Assembly (NCBI GenBank): GCA_030018135.1
Contig: JASEGJ010000012.1
Coordinates: 1 to 31,184 of the forward strand
Length of the DNA stretch: 31,184 bases
Origin: Candidatus Hodarchaeaceae archaeon
Lineage (GTDB): Archaea > Hadarchaeota > Hadarchaeia > Hadarchaeales > Hadarchaeaceae
Direction: 5' to 3'
Numbering within the stretch: the first letter of the stretch is position 1; the number at the start of each line of letters is the position of its first letter. Shown piece by piece: positions 15,334 to 22,519 of the stretch. Below the pieces are notes generated by a model. The model searched no databases. It saw only the letters and a program-made list of their open reading frames with translations, and was not told the origin of the DNA. Position numbers and translations under genes: made by a program.

Positions 15334-15713
15334 AGGGCAGGGCGATCAGCCCGGGCAGGGCGAGCGGCGAGGCGCTGGTCTCGAGGGAACCCCTGAGCTT
15401 CTACGGCGGGGTAGACCCCAAGACAGGCATGGTCACGGAAAGGGGGCACGAGCTCGAGGGCAAATGCGTGAAGGATAAAATCCTGGTCTTCCCCCGCGGA
15501 AAGGGCTCGACCGTCGGCTCCTACGTGATCTACGGGCTGAAGAAAAACGGCGTCGCCCCCGCCGCGATCGTCAACAAGGAGACGGAGACCATCGTGGCGA
15601 CTGGAGTCATCTTAGCTGGAATCCCCTGCGTCGATGGAATTGATATAGACAAGATCAAAACAGGGGACAGGCTGACGGTGGATGGCGACAACGCAGTTGT
15701 CGAGCTTGGGTAA
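15330..15713 (+). CDS. Aconitase-X swivel (small) subunit, probable phosphomevalonate dehydratase small subunit
   Basis: This 127-residue protein (DUF126) corresponds to the aconitase swivel domain. Typical pieces are GRAISPGRASGEALVSREPL, KILVFPRGKGSTVGSYVIYG, APAAIVNKETETIVATGVIL, IPCVDGID and a final GDRLTVDGDNAVVEL. The PRGKGSTVGSY loop is the serine-containing substrate-binding element of the family. ATG 15330 overlaps the large-subunit stop (ATGA), so the two chains are made in equal amounts. It ends the mevalonate operon; the next gene has its own TATA-like box. Confidence 0.92.
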   Translation: MKGRAISPGRASGEALVSREPLSFYGGVDPKTGMVTERGHELEGKCVKDKILVFPRGKGSTVGSYVIYGLKKNGVAPAAIVNKETETIVATGVILAGIPCVDGIDIDKIKTGDRLTVDGDNAVVELG

Positions 15714-15744
15714 TTGAAGAGGGGTGGCCTGAGGGATACGAAGG

Positions 15745-15753
15745 ATTTTAAAA
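15745..15753 (+). promoter_or_regulatory. TATA-like box for the small gene at 15772
   Basis: The sequence attttaaaa sits 19-27 bp before ATG 15772 in the gap after the mevalonate operon. The spacing predicts a leaderless transcript beginning at or next to that ATG. Confidence 0.45.
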
Positions 15754-15771
15754 CGTTGGGGGTTGGGTTGC

Positions 15772-16008
15772 ATGACCGGTCCGGCTGAGAGCAAGGTAGA
15801 GATAGAGGCCAAGGTGTACATACACAAGCGCGATCCACTGACGCGCTCAAAGATCCCGCACATCGACATTGAGGCACCGATCTTGAATGAGATCATCAAG
15901 CCCGACGAGACGACCTTCGTGAGCGGAAAGGAAGGCGGAGTTTTCATAGGGCTCAGGCGGGAGATGCTGGCGCGGCTCGAGCATGTGTTGGAAAAATTGG
16001 AAAAGTAG
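15772..16008 (+). CDS. Small conserved-looking hypothetical protein
   Basis: This 78-residue soluble protein from ATG 15772 (a TTG nine bases upstream is in frame) is not a family I recognise. It has an N-terminal strand (KVEIEAKVYIHKRDP), a central Pro-rich segment (IPHIDIEAPILNEIIKPDET) and a charged C-terminal helix (LRREMLARLEHVLEKLEK) that could dimerise. It has its own promoter-like box, lies 58 bases after the mevalonate operon and is followed by a tRNA gene. Codon use is like that of its neighbours, so I believe it is real. A link to lipid synthesis is only positional. Confidence 0.65.
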   Translation: MTGPAESKVEIEAKVYIHKRDPLTRSKIPHIDIEAPILNEIIKPDETTFVSGKEGGVFIGLRREMLARLEHVLEKLEK

Positions 16009-16070
16009 TCCTCTGGAATGGAAACCTTCTGTCAGCACATGGAATATCCAGCTGCCACTTTCACGAGAAG

Positions 16071-16079
16071 GTTTAATAT
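16071..16079 (+). promoter_or_regulatory. TATA box of tRNA-Val
   Basis: The sequence gtttaatat lies 22-30 bp before the tRNA 5' end at 16101, the standard archaeal tRNA promoter spacing. Confidence 0.5.
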
Positions 16080-16100
16080 CGTGCAACAGAATTTTTACTC

Positions 16101-16173
16101 GGGCCCGTGGTCTAGCGGTTATGACGGCAGTCTCACACACTGCAGATCCGGGGTTCGAATCCCCGCGGGCCCA
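16101..16173 (+). tRNA. tRNA-Val (anticodon CAC)
   Basis: A full cloverleaf is readable. The acceptor stem is GGGCCCG with CGGGCCC, followed by discriminator A. The D arm is GTCT with TGAC around AGCGGTTA. The anticodon stem GCAGT/ACTGC encloses the loop CTCACAC, so the anticodon is CAC, decoding GUG valine. The variable loop is AGATC, and the T arm is CGGGG/CCCCG with TTCGAAT. The 3' CCA is not encoded. There is no intron. Confidence 0.96.
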
Positions 16174-16299
16174 TCATTTATTTCGGTAGTCGTCGATCCT
16201 CCGCCCGAGAAGAGACATCGTGCACCAAGATGCCCGCGTTAAGTAAGCTTTAATAATGCAGAAGGAGATGTCACTTCACCAAAAGAGGGAGTTGAAGGA

Positions 16300-16533
16300 G
16301 TGTATAGGCCAAGAGGATTCAGACCGAGAGGTGAACGAGGGCCGCCTGCTCCGGTTAAAGTGGGCGACACACCCACCGTGAAGATAGAGGGACGAGGAAA
16401 GGGTGGCGACGGGATCGCCCGCGTGGAGGGGTTCGTGGTCTTCGTGCCCGGCACAAACGTCGGGGATGAGGTAAGGGTCCGGATAACCGCCGTACAGCGA
16501 AGATTTGCCACAGCTGAAGTTGTTAGGGGGTAA
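16300..16533 (+). CDS. TRAM domain mini-protein
   Basis: This 77-residue protein starts at GTG 16300; a TATA-like aagctttaataat lies 45-57 bp upstream. After a short Arg/Pro-rich tail ([13 protein letters not shown]) it is a single TRAM domain, an OB-like RNA-binding fold: [20 protein letters not shown], then [20 protein letters not shown]. Archaeal stand-alone TRAM proteins act as RNA chaperones, in some species taking the place of bacterial cold-shock proteins. The upstream T-rich leader may be regulated, but no thermosensor structure is evident. Confidence 0.9.
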   Translation: MYRPRGFRPRGERGPPAPVKVGDTPTVKIEGRGKGGDGIARVEGFVVFVPGTNVGDEVRVRITAVQRRFATAEVVRG

Positions 16534-16535
16534 GT

Positions 16536-16545
16536 TCCTTTTTTA
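16536..16545 (+). terminator. Oligo-T terminator after the TRAM gene
   Basis: The run ttcctttttt immediately follows the TRAM stop codon. A T-rich tract at the gene end without a hairpin is the usual archaeal terminator. Confidence 0.4.
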
Positions 16546-16602
16546 TCCGAGGCTCTGGCAATTCTCCCCCAAATAGCGGTAGCTAAAAACTTGAAATTTT
16601 AG

Positions 16603-17271
16603 TCACCACCCGCGTATCGCCTCCCCGCCGCAGAACCTGGTCACATAATCCACCGCGACCTCGCCAGCGTTTGCCAAGACGTCCCACCCTATGCCAGGCA
16701 CGCCGCAGATCAGGAGCATGACATTTTTCGTGGCGCTCGAGACCTTCGTTTGCTCGGCATCGCGGTAGGGGTAAATCGCGATTAACTTCTCCGCGTCAGT
16801 GACGATTACTTCCTCGCCAGCCAGCTTTTTGGGCGCCTGCATCCCTATGCCGAGGAAGCCCTCACCGGGGCGCGCGAACCTCATCATCGGCTCGCCGACG
16901 AGCAGGTCTCGATCGAAAGCGGCCAAAGCGATGCATGTCTTTATGGAGGCCAAGTTGTAGGCGTCGACGGCATTGTTTACGCTCGGGATGGGCTTCCCTG
17001 CCAAAATTCGCCTGATCAGCGCCTCCGCGGCTGGGCGGACCTTCGTGGGGTCTATGCCCACCCTCCAGAAGAAGTCCCGATAGGCCCTAAATGTGGGCAT
17101 GTCCTTCAACGACTCCAGCGTGTACCGCCGCCTCGTTTCCTCTAACAGCTGCTTAGAAAACTCTTTCAGGCGCTCGTCGCTCCGCCCGACCTTCACGCCC
17201 TCGACGTGAGCGACCAACGTGCAGAGGCCGGGAAATCTGGCCCTCAGCTCCCGAGCCACCCTCAACTCCAT
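16603..17271 (-). CDS. B3/B4 (PheT-like) tRNA-binding domain protein
   Basis: This 222-residue protein consists of the B3/B4 domain found in the beta chain of phenylalanyl-tRNA synthetase, where it edits mischarged Tyr-tRNA. Recognisable parts are FRAYRDFFWRVGIDPTKVRP, SVNNAVDAYNLASIKTCIAL and DAEKLIAIYPYRDAEQTKVS, with ICGVPGI near the end. Stand-alone versions occur widely in archaea and bacteria. They may be trans-editing factors or metabolite-binding proteins; no role is settled. It starts at ATG 17271 and ends convergently with the TRAM gene. Confidence 0.85.
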   Translation of the reverse strand: MELRVARELRARFPGLCTLVAHVEGVKVGRSDERLKEFSKQLLEETRRRYTLESLKDMPTFRAYRDFFWRVGIDPTKVRPAAEALIRRILAGKPIPSVNNAVDAYNLASIKTCIALAAFDRDLLVGEPMMRFARPGEGFLGIGMQAPKKLAGEEVIVTDAEKLIAIYPYRDAEQTKVSSATKNVMLLICGVPGIGWDVLANAGEVAVDYVTRFCGGEAIRGW

Positions 17272-17743
17272 TTGGCAACCCCCGGGTCTCCCGCGGGTTA
17301 ACTTTGTGTGGACGACATGTAAACTACCACCGGTCGAAGACCAGTTGACTTCTACGCTCCCTGACCTCTTTGGGCCAGTTCATCCGTAGCTTAGGGTGGT
17401 TCATCTGCACCCCCGACTCCGAGGCCCTGCCGAAATACCGGAGCCAGTTGGAGCAGGAACTTCCGATGGGTGATCGGCCCACCGCGCTCTCTCCACGGGA
17501 GCCGCGCCCGAGCTTACGCAAGGGGAAGTTCCCGCCGTCGATGAACCTACCATCCGAATCGCCTATATGCTTTATGGGGAGGGGGTCACCGAAAGTGATC
17601 CCTCGTCTTGCATCAAGGGGCTCGAGGTCCTCCGAAGAAGCCGAGATTTTGGGGCTTTGGGCCGGGGGCTACGGGGGATAGGATAGGGGGATAGTTACTT
17701 AAGCCGTTTGAAAATAACTAGCCATCGGGGTGAAAACACGAAA
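17272..17743. other. Long gene-free GC-rich region with several hairpins, candidate structured RNA or IS right-end remnant
   Basis: No convincing gene lies in these 470 bases. Both the plus ORF 17370-17681 and the minus ORF 17324-17521 give low-complexity translations. The plus strand can fold into successive short stems: GGGTG/CACCC (17394-17412), CTCCG/CGGAG (about 17418-17444), TGGG/CCCA (about 17467-17481) and CGCG/CGCG (about 17485-17508). The plus translation (QLEQELPMGDRPTAL) faintly resembles trailing sequence often seen after archaeal TnpB genes. I did not find RNase P or SRP RNA signature sequences. An intergenic structured RNA or a decayed insertion-sequence end are both possible. 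Confidence 0.3.
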
Positions 17744-18085
17744 TTGAAGAAACTAAGAGATGACAAGATCGTCGGCTACGTCTTGCTCGCCGTGGGGCTG
17801 GTCATGATACTGTTCGCGGTTCGCTCGATGTACGGCGTCTACACTGGCGCGGATCCGCCGCCCTCGGTCATCAGGGTCAGCGATGTCAAGTTCCCCGTAC
17901 CAAGCGAGGAGGGACAGCCCCGCGAGGAGGTCCTGCTGATATCGGGCGACCAAGCGAGCAAGGTGATAAACATGGGGCTGTGGTCGGTCCTGATGCTCTT
18001 CGTCGCCTCCGCGGGGGCAAAGATCGGGGGCCTCGGGGTAAAGATGGCGAGGGAGATAAAGGTCGAGGTGAAGAGGGAGGACTAG
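17744..18085 (+). CDS. Small membrane protein, two TM segments
   Basis: A 113-residue protein starts from TTG 17744, chosen because ggggtga lies 10 bases upstream; a TTG at 17708 is in frame. There are two hydrophobic helices: IVGYVLLAVGLVMILFAVRS (about residues 8-28) and LWSVLMLFVASAGAKIGGL (about 79-97). Between them is a probably external loop (PPPSVIRVSDVKFPVPSEEG) and after them a basic cytoplasmic tail. I do not know the family. It is convergent with the small gene at 18106-18342. Confidence 0.65.
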   Translation: MKKLRDDKIVGYVLLAVGLVMILFAVRSMYGVYTGADPPPSVIRVSDVKFPVPSEEGQPREEVLLISGDQASKVINMGLWSVLMLFVASAGAKIGGLGVKMAREIKVEVKRED

Positions 18086-18105
18086 CCCCGCCCTCGAGCT
18101 TTTCC

Positions 18106-18342
18106 CTAGACCCCCTCGAATTCCTCCACGCTGGCGTCCAACCGGTAGCCTAAGAAGAGCCCGTCCAGGGTTATGTTACTCACATTACTCACGCCGATGT
18201 TGCCCTTCCCGCGCAGCACGAGCAACTCCTCGAATATCAGGAAGTCGACCTCACGCGCCGCGATTATGGCGAATGATCTCCCATTTGCGCCTTTCGCGCC
18301 ACATTTTCTGCGCTCGAGATTTTTTATGCAAAAATCGACCAT
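18106..18342 (-). CDS. Small hypothetical protein
   Basis: A 78-residue ORF starts from ATG 18342, immediately preceded by cttttaaaa on the minus strand. The second half has strong G/C third-position bias and a plausible beta-rich sequence (EVDFLIFEELLVLRGKGNIG, LDGLFLGYRLDASVEEF). I recognise no family. It diverges from the metal-transporter operon with 71 bases between starts, so it could be a regulator or partner of that operon, though no DNA-binding motif is visible. Confidence 0.45.
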   Translation of the reverse strand: MVDFCIKNLERRKCGAKGANGRSFAIIAAREVDFLIFEELLVLRGKGNIGVSNVSNITLDGLFLGYRLDASVEEFEGV

Positions 18343-18413
18343 TTTTAAAAGGTTTCAGATTTGAACCGATCCAAAAAGCTTTTAACCGCTGGTCGCCTAG
18401 AATTCCGTTGCCG

Positions 18414-19286
18414 ATGTCCAAAACTCGGAGGTCTGAGTTATTGAAGGGCCAGAGGATTATTCCATCGCTCGTCATCGCCGCCTTGATGATTTTAGGGTAC
18501 CTCTCACTTGGCCCGCGCGGCGAGGAAAAGATCATCGCATTTTGCGGCTCGGCCTCCAAACCAGCGCTGGAAGCCGCTGCCTCGGCATTCGAGAGGAAGA
18601 CAGGGATAAGGGTGGAGCTGCAGTTTGGAGGCTCGGGTGCGATGCTCTCAAGGATGGAGATCTCCGGGAGCGGTGACCTTTACATTCCCGGCTCGCCCGA
18701 CTACATGGCGAAAGCGGTTGAGGAGGGCATCGTAGACGAGGACAGCATTCGAACCCTAGCTTACTTAGTTCCGGCGATCATAGTGCCCAAAGGCAACCCT
18801 AAGGGCATCACCGAGCTGCGGGATTTAGCTAAGGCTGGCGTAAGGGTTGGGATCGCTGACCCGGAATCGGTTTGTATCGGCGAGTACGCGGTCGAGCTCC
18901 TGAAGCACAATCTCCTCTACGATGAGGTGAGCAAAAACATAGTCGTGTATGCCGAAAGCTGCTCCAAGGCCGGCGCACTGGTCCCGATTGGCGCGGTCGA
19001 TGCCGTCATAGGCTGGGATGTCTTTCACAGGTGGAACCCAGATAAGGCCGACATCGTCCATATCGAACCCCACGCAAAGATACCGAGGCTCGCCTACATA
19101 CCCGCGGCGATCTCCAGCTACAGCAAAAATGTAGGGGGTGCGAGGCAATTTCTAGACTTCCTTTCCTCACAAGAGGGCCGCGAATATTTCGAGAACGCGG
19201 GCTACTTAACCACAGAGGGGGAGGCCAGAAAATATGCGCCGGATGCAGAGGTCCCGAGCATTCGGCAGCTCCTGGAAAAAATTTAA
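18414..19286 (+). CDS. ABC transporter substrate-binding protein, molybdate/tungstate type (ModA/WtpA-like)
   Basis: This 290-residue binding protein starts at ATG 18414, with an aaaaagcttttaa TATA-like region about 30-40 bp upstream. An N-terminal hydrophobic anchor (IIPSLVIAALMILGYLSL) puts the rest outside. The mature part follows the ModA-like pattern: FCGSASKPALEAAASAFERK, QFGGSGAMLSRMEISGSGDL, YIPGSPDYM, and DAVIGWDVF in the second lobe. No lipobox Cys is seen next to the hydrophobic stretch, so anchoring would be by the uncleaved helix. Permease and ATPase genes follow on the same strand. Oxyanion specificity (Mo or W) cannot be told from sequence by eye; sulfate-type relatives are less likely. 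Confidence 0.85.
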   Translation: MSKTRRSELLKGQRIIPSLVIAALMILGYLSLGPRGEEKIIAFCGSASKPALEAAASAFERKTGIRVELQFGGSGAMLSRMEISGSGDLYIPGSPDYMAKAVEEGIVDEDSIRTLAYLVPAIIVPKGNPKGITELRDLAKAGVRVGIADPESVCIGEYAVELLKHNLLYDEVSKNIVVYAESCSKAGALVPIGAVDAVIGWDVFHRWNPDKADIVHIEPHAKIPRLAYIPAAISSYSKNVGGARQFLDFLSSQEGREYFENAGYLTTEGEARKYAPDAEVPSIRQLLEKI

Positions 19287-19316
19287 TCATAGCATAACTA
19301 AAGTTGCGGGGAGAAG

Positions 19317-20111
19317 ATGAGGCTAAACGGGAATAGGTCCTTCAGCTCCTTCAGCTTTCTGGCGTTGGCGTCGCTCCTCGCCCTCTTCCTGTTCTTCGTA
19401 ACCTTGCTGCTCTCGGTGTTTCTCTACGTCGGCCCGCGCGAGCTTGCATCCTCGCTGCTATCGGAGGAGATCCTCTTCTCCATTCGATTGAGTTTGATCA
19501 CAGCGACGATGGCGACGGCAGCTTGTCTACTCGTGGCCGTCCCTGCCGCCTATGCCCTCTCTAGATTCAATTTTCGTGGCAAGGGATTGGTCGATGTCCT
19601 ACTCTACCTACCCATAGGTATGCCCCCCGTGGCCCTAGGTGCAGCGCTGCTGATATTCTTCGGTACACCTATGGGGGGGATCTTCTCTGCGAGGTTCGTA
19701 TTCGAGGTCCCAGGGATAATCTTGGCCCAGTTTGCGGTCATCAGCGCCTTGGCGACGAAGATAATGAAATCGACCTTCGACGGCATAGACCCGGAGTACG
19801 AGTCCGTGGCGAGAACCCTCGGGTGCAGCAGGTTTCAGGCATTTTACAAGGTGGCCCTGCCCCTAGCGAAAGGCGGGCTCATAACCGCGGTCGCCATCTC
19901 ATGGATCAGGGCCCTGGGCGAGTTCGGGGCAACGGTCATGCTTGCGGGGGCGACGAGGATGAAGACGGAGACCCTGCCAGTGGCGATATTCCTCAACCTT
20001 GAAACGGCGGATGTGGTGAAGATGTCGGCGGCAGTCCTGATACTTGCGGGGGTCGGTTTGACGGCGTTGATCTTGATCCATAAACTTGGAAAAAGGTGGC
20101 CGGCGGTTTGA
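19317..20111 (+). CDS. ABC transporter permease, molybdate/tungstate type (ModB/WtpB-like)
   Basis: This 264-residue integral membrane protein has about six hydrophobic helices. The EAA loop that docks the ATPase reads YESVARTLGCSRFQAFYKVA followed by LPLAKGGLITA, and the conserved late motif is WIRALGEFGATVMLAG, typical of the CysTW/ModB group. It starts 30 bases after the binding-protein stop at ATG 19317 and overlaps the ATPase gene by 16 bp. Confidence 0.92.
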   Translation: MRLNGNRSFSSFSFLALASLLALFLFFVTLLLSVFLYVGPRELASSLLSEEILFSIRLSLITATMATAACLLVAVPAAYALSRFNFRGKGLVDVLLYLPIGMPPVALGAALLIFFGTPMGGIFSARFVFEVPGIILAQFAVISALATKIMKSTFDGIDPEYESVARTLGCSRFQAFYKVALPLAKGGLITAVAISWIRALGEFGATVMLAGATRMKTETLPVAIFLNLETADVVKMSAAVLILAGVGLTALILIHKLGKRWPAV

Positions 20112-20809
20112 TAAGGGTAGAAAATCTCTCCATGCGGTTGGGCAATTTCGCTCTGACTGATGTGAATCTACGAGTTCAGAGGGGGGAACACTCGATTATC
20201 CTTGGGCCGATAGGCAGCGGCAAAACCACGCTCTTGAAATGCATCGCCGGCATTTACCGCCCGGACAGCGGGAGGATAGAGATGGACGGCGAGGACGTGA
20301 CGGAGCTGCCCCCCGAGAGGAGAAACATCGGCTATGTCCCGCAGGACTACAGGTTGTTCCCTCACCTGACGGTCAGCGAGAACATCTCGTTTGGGTTGAG
20401 GGTCAGAAGGTCGGGCAACTTGGAGGATAGGACGAGGGCGATGCTCGATCTGGTAGGCCTGTCCGACCTCTCGAGGCAATGCATAAAATGCCTGAGCGAG
20501 GGACAAAAACAGCTTGTGGCGCTGGCTAGGGCACTGGCAATTCAACCCAAGGTACTGCTGTTGGATGAGCCCTTCACTAGGCTGGACTCGACGGCGAAGG
20601 TAAGGCTTCGGAGGGAGCTGAGGAGGATTCACGAGCAGACAGGGGTAACGATAATTCACGTCACGCACGATTTCGAGGGGTCCTTGAACTCGAGGAATAG
20701 GGTCGCGATAATGAACGACGGGCGGCTGGTGCAAGATCTCTCCGAAATCAAGAAATATCTGGATGAAAAACTCGGGTACATCCCGATAGATCTGAGGGCA
20801 GGGGGCTGA
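20096..20809 (+). CDS. ABC transporter ATP-binding protein, molybdate/tungstate type (ModC/WtpC-like)
   Basis: This 237-residue ATPase has all nucleotide-binding motifs: Walker A GPIGSGKTT (about residue 38), Q-loop VPQDYRLFPHLTV, signature LSEGQKQLVALARAL, Walker B VLLLDEPF, D-loop and the switch His in IHVTHDF. It lacks the C-terminal MOP/TOBE regulatory domain of long ModC proteins, so metal-dependent trans-inhibition at that domain is absent. Initiation is at GTG 20096, inside the permease end, or TTG 20108. Confidence 0.92.
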   Translation: MAGGLIRVENLSMRLGNFALTDVNLRVQRGEHSIILGPIGSGKTTLLKCIAGIYRPDSGRIEMDGEDVTELPPERRNIGYVPQDYRLFPHLTVSENISFGLRVRRSGNLEDRTRAMLDLVGLSDLSRQCIKCLSEGQKQLVALARALAIQPKVLLLDEPFTRLDSTAKVRLRRELRRIHEQTGVTIIHVTHDFEGSLNSRNRVAIMNDGRLVQDLSEIKKYLDEKLGYIPIDLRAGG

Positions 20810-20860
20810 GTTATCTTTGACCATTTGAGGACCGCTGAACTTTGCGCGCGAACGGTCACC

Positions 20861-21381
20861 TTAACCGCTGGATTTGTGCAATCTGATGATCTCCTCATGT
20901 AGGGCATCGAGGCGTCCCAAGGCGGGATGGTCGGCGCCGAGTTGTGCCTTAAGTATCTCCTTAGCTTCCTCGTACGAAACATCGCCCGTTCCAACCATGA
21001 GTTTGTCCGCGTACGCGACGATCTTCTCCTCGAGGGTCTGCGGCATGAAATCCCTAGGTGGCAACCCAAGCTCCCCCGCCTCCTTAGCTGGGATGCCCGC
21101 CCCTATGTGAGATTCCGCAAATCCGGCGAACTCGCCCAAGCCCCGACTGCGCAGGAGTTGGGCCCCCTCCACGCCGTGTTCGATGTCGTGCGTCCTAGCC
21201 CTGCCGACATCGTGCAAGAGCGCCCCGAGCTCAACTAGCTTAGGTCCACCTCGTAACCATTTGCGCGGATCTGCCTGGCGATCTCGATCGCCTTTTTGGC
21301 AACCGCCGAGCAGTGCTCCACAACCCGCCTAGAGCAACCGGCCTCTCGCAGGAGGTTCAAAGCTTCCTCGCGAGTGAGCAA
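20861..21381 (-). pseudogene. HD-domain phosphohydrolase (archaeal TIGR00295-like), apparent frameshift
   Basis: The N-terminal part runs from TTG 21381 (LTREEALNLLREAGCSRRVV, then EHCSAVAKKAIEIARQI) to a stop at about 21239. The continuation in another frame is the HD core: LVELGALLHDVGRARTHDIE, EFAGFAESHIGAG, then a KIVAYADKLM segment with the second Asp. One missing base in EVDL/KLVEL (about 21241-21245) joins them into about 173 residues. HD proteins hydrolyse phosphate esters, usually with divalent metals; the substrate here is unknown. The start directly abuts the TFE stop (TAG then TTG), implying one operon. Sequence error and real inactivation are both possible. Confidence 0.8.
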
Positions 21382-21912
21382 CTAGCTCCCCATAAGGCTT
21401 TGTTTGAGGGACTCGATCTGACGCTCCAATGCGGTGATGATGTTGCTGTTGTCGAAGTGCTCCAGCTGCTGCCCGCACTGCGGGCACTTGAAGTCGTTCT
21501 CGGCAGCGGCGTCGAACGACAGCTTTGCGCAGCTATTGCCGCAGCCGAAGAACATCGTATTGCGCTCCTGCTCCAGCCTGGCCTGAAGCTTTTGAAGCAG
21601 AAGCCTCTTGTTGTTGTTGAAGAACTCCATCGCTCGCTCGGGCTCTATGCGCCAATAGTAAATGTACCATCCGCTGTTCTCGTCGCGCACCCTGCGGTAG
21701 CCAACCATGCGATTTTCGTAAAGGTCGTACAAGATTTTCCTAACTAGGTTTAGTCGGATGCCCGTCCGCTTCGCCAGCTCTTCATCGGTAGCCTCCCTGC
21801 CGGCTAACGCGGACGCCACCTCATACCCATTTTCGCCGGCGATTCTGACTAGGATCTCCCTAAAAACTGGGTCTTCTGCCATTTTTCCCCGGCCCACTTC
21901 ACTACCCTCCAT
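21382..21912 (-). CDS. tfe: Transcription factor E (TFE alpha)
   Basis: This 176-residue archaeal homologue of TFIIE-alpha helps RNA polymerase open promoters with weak TATA or initiator elements. The N-terminal winged helix includes ATDEELAKRTGIRLNLVRKI and YDLYENRMVGYRRVRDENSG with WYIYYW. The C-terminal zinc ribbon has CGNSC and FKCPQCG, and a final helix follows. It starts at ATG 21912, close to a strong TATA box; MAEDPVF at 21879 is an alternative. It is upstream of the HD gene in one unit. Confidence 0.95.
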   Translation of the reverse strand: MEGSEVGRGKMAEDPVFREILVRIAGENGYEVASALAGREATDEELAKRTGIRLNLVRKILYDLYENRMVGYRRVRDENSGWYIYYWRIEPERAMEFFNNNKRLLLQKLQARLEQERNTMFFGCGNSCAKLSFDAAAENDFKCPQCGQQLEHFDNSNIITALERQIESLKQSLMGS

Positions 21913-21937
21913 GGGCTTGTATGTATTTTTGTTGAAC

Positions 21938-21949
21938 TTATAAATAAAG
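21938..21949 (-). promoter_or_regulatory. Strong TATA box of the tfe gene
   Basis: The minus strand reads ctttatttataa, 26-37 bp before ATG 21912. Transcription should start within a few bases of the start codon. It separates tfe from the upstream trm56 gene. Confidence 0.55.
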
Positions 21950-21968
21950 TTAACGCGGAAATCTTAAG

Positions 21969-22508
21969 TTAACTAAACTTTTTAAACCTTTTTTCGACCT
22001 TTTTGCCCTTTTTGCTTGGTATTACCTTCAATTTGCTGTTTTTGAACTCCTTTTTCAGTTCGCTACCCTTAAAGAGCCTATCCAACAAAATAGCTAAAGC
22101 AGCGACCTCTGAGTGGGGCTGATGTCCAATTGCGACATTGAAATCCGCCAAATCGAAAAGTCCGCTTGGCATTTTCTCCGCTCCGACCACTATTAAAACA
22201 TCCTTTCCCTGAAGGTTGGGCAAAACTTCCTCGGGCGGCAGGCCATACATGGTGAGGTGGACCACCAAGCCACCGGCAGAGCGCCATTCCTCGATCACCC
22301 TTCGCCACGGCTCGCCAGCGCGGACGAAAAATGGGCCCCCCCAAAGTTCGACCACCCTTTGTACGCTTTGCTCAACCTGCTTGTCCCTAACATCGGCGAG
22401 GACGATGCCATCGGCTCCGAGGGCCCTAGCCGTCAACGCGACGTGCGTCGTGACGCGCTTATCCCTCTGCGACCTATGGCCCATGCGGAGGACCACAACT
22501 TTCGGCAA
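21969..22508 (-). CDS. trm56: tRNA (cytidine-56-2'-O)-methyltransferase aTrm56
   Basis: This 179-residue SPOUT-class enzyme methylates the ribose of C56 in the T loop of archaeal tRNA. Characteristic segments are [20 protein letters not shown] at the start, [33 protein letters not shown] and the knot region [20 protein letters not shown] followed by [16 protein letters not shown]. The C-terminal Lys-rich tail likely contacts RNA. TTG 22508 is preceded by ggtgaaat. It lies 11 bases after the hflX stop, so it is probably in the same transcript. Confidence 0.94.
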   Translation of the reverse strand: MPKVVVLRMGHRSQRDKRVTTHVALTARALGADGIVLADVRDKQVEQSVQRVVELWGGPFFVRAGEPWRRVIEEWRSAGGLVVHLTMYGLPPEEVLPNLQGKDVLIVVGAEKMPSGLFDLADFNVAIGHQPHSEVAALAILLDRLFKGSELKKEFKNSKLKVIPSKKGKKVEKRFKKFS

Positions 22509-22519
22509 AATTTCACCAC

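Noticed and set aside
17272-17743. RNase P RNA or SRP RNA
   Set aside because: The gaagttcccgcc string faintly recalls an RNase P region, but the other conserved regions and the SRP helix 8 signature are missing.
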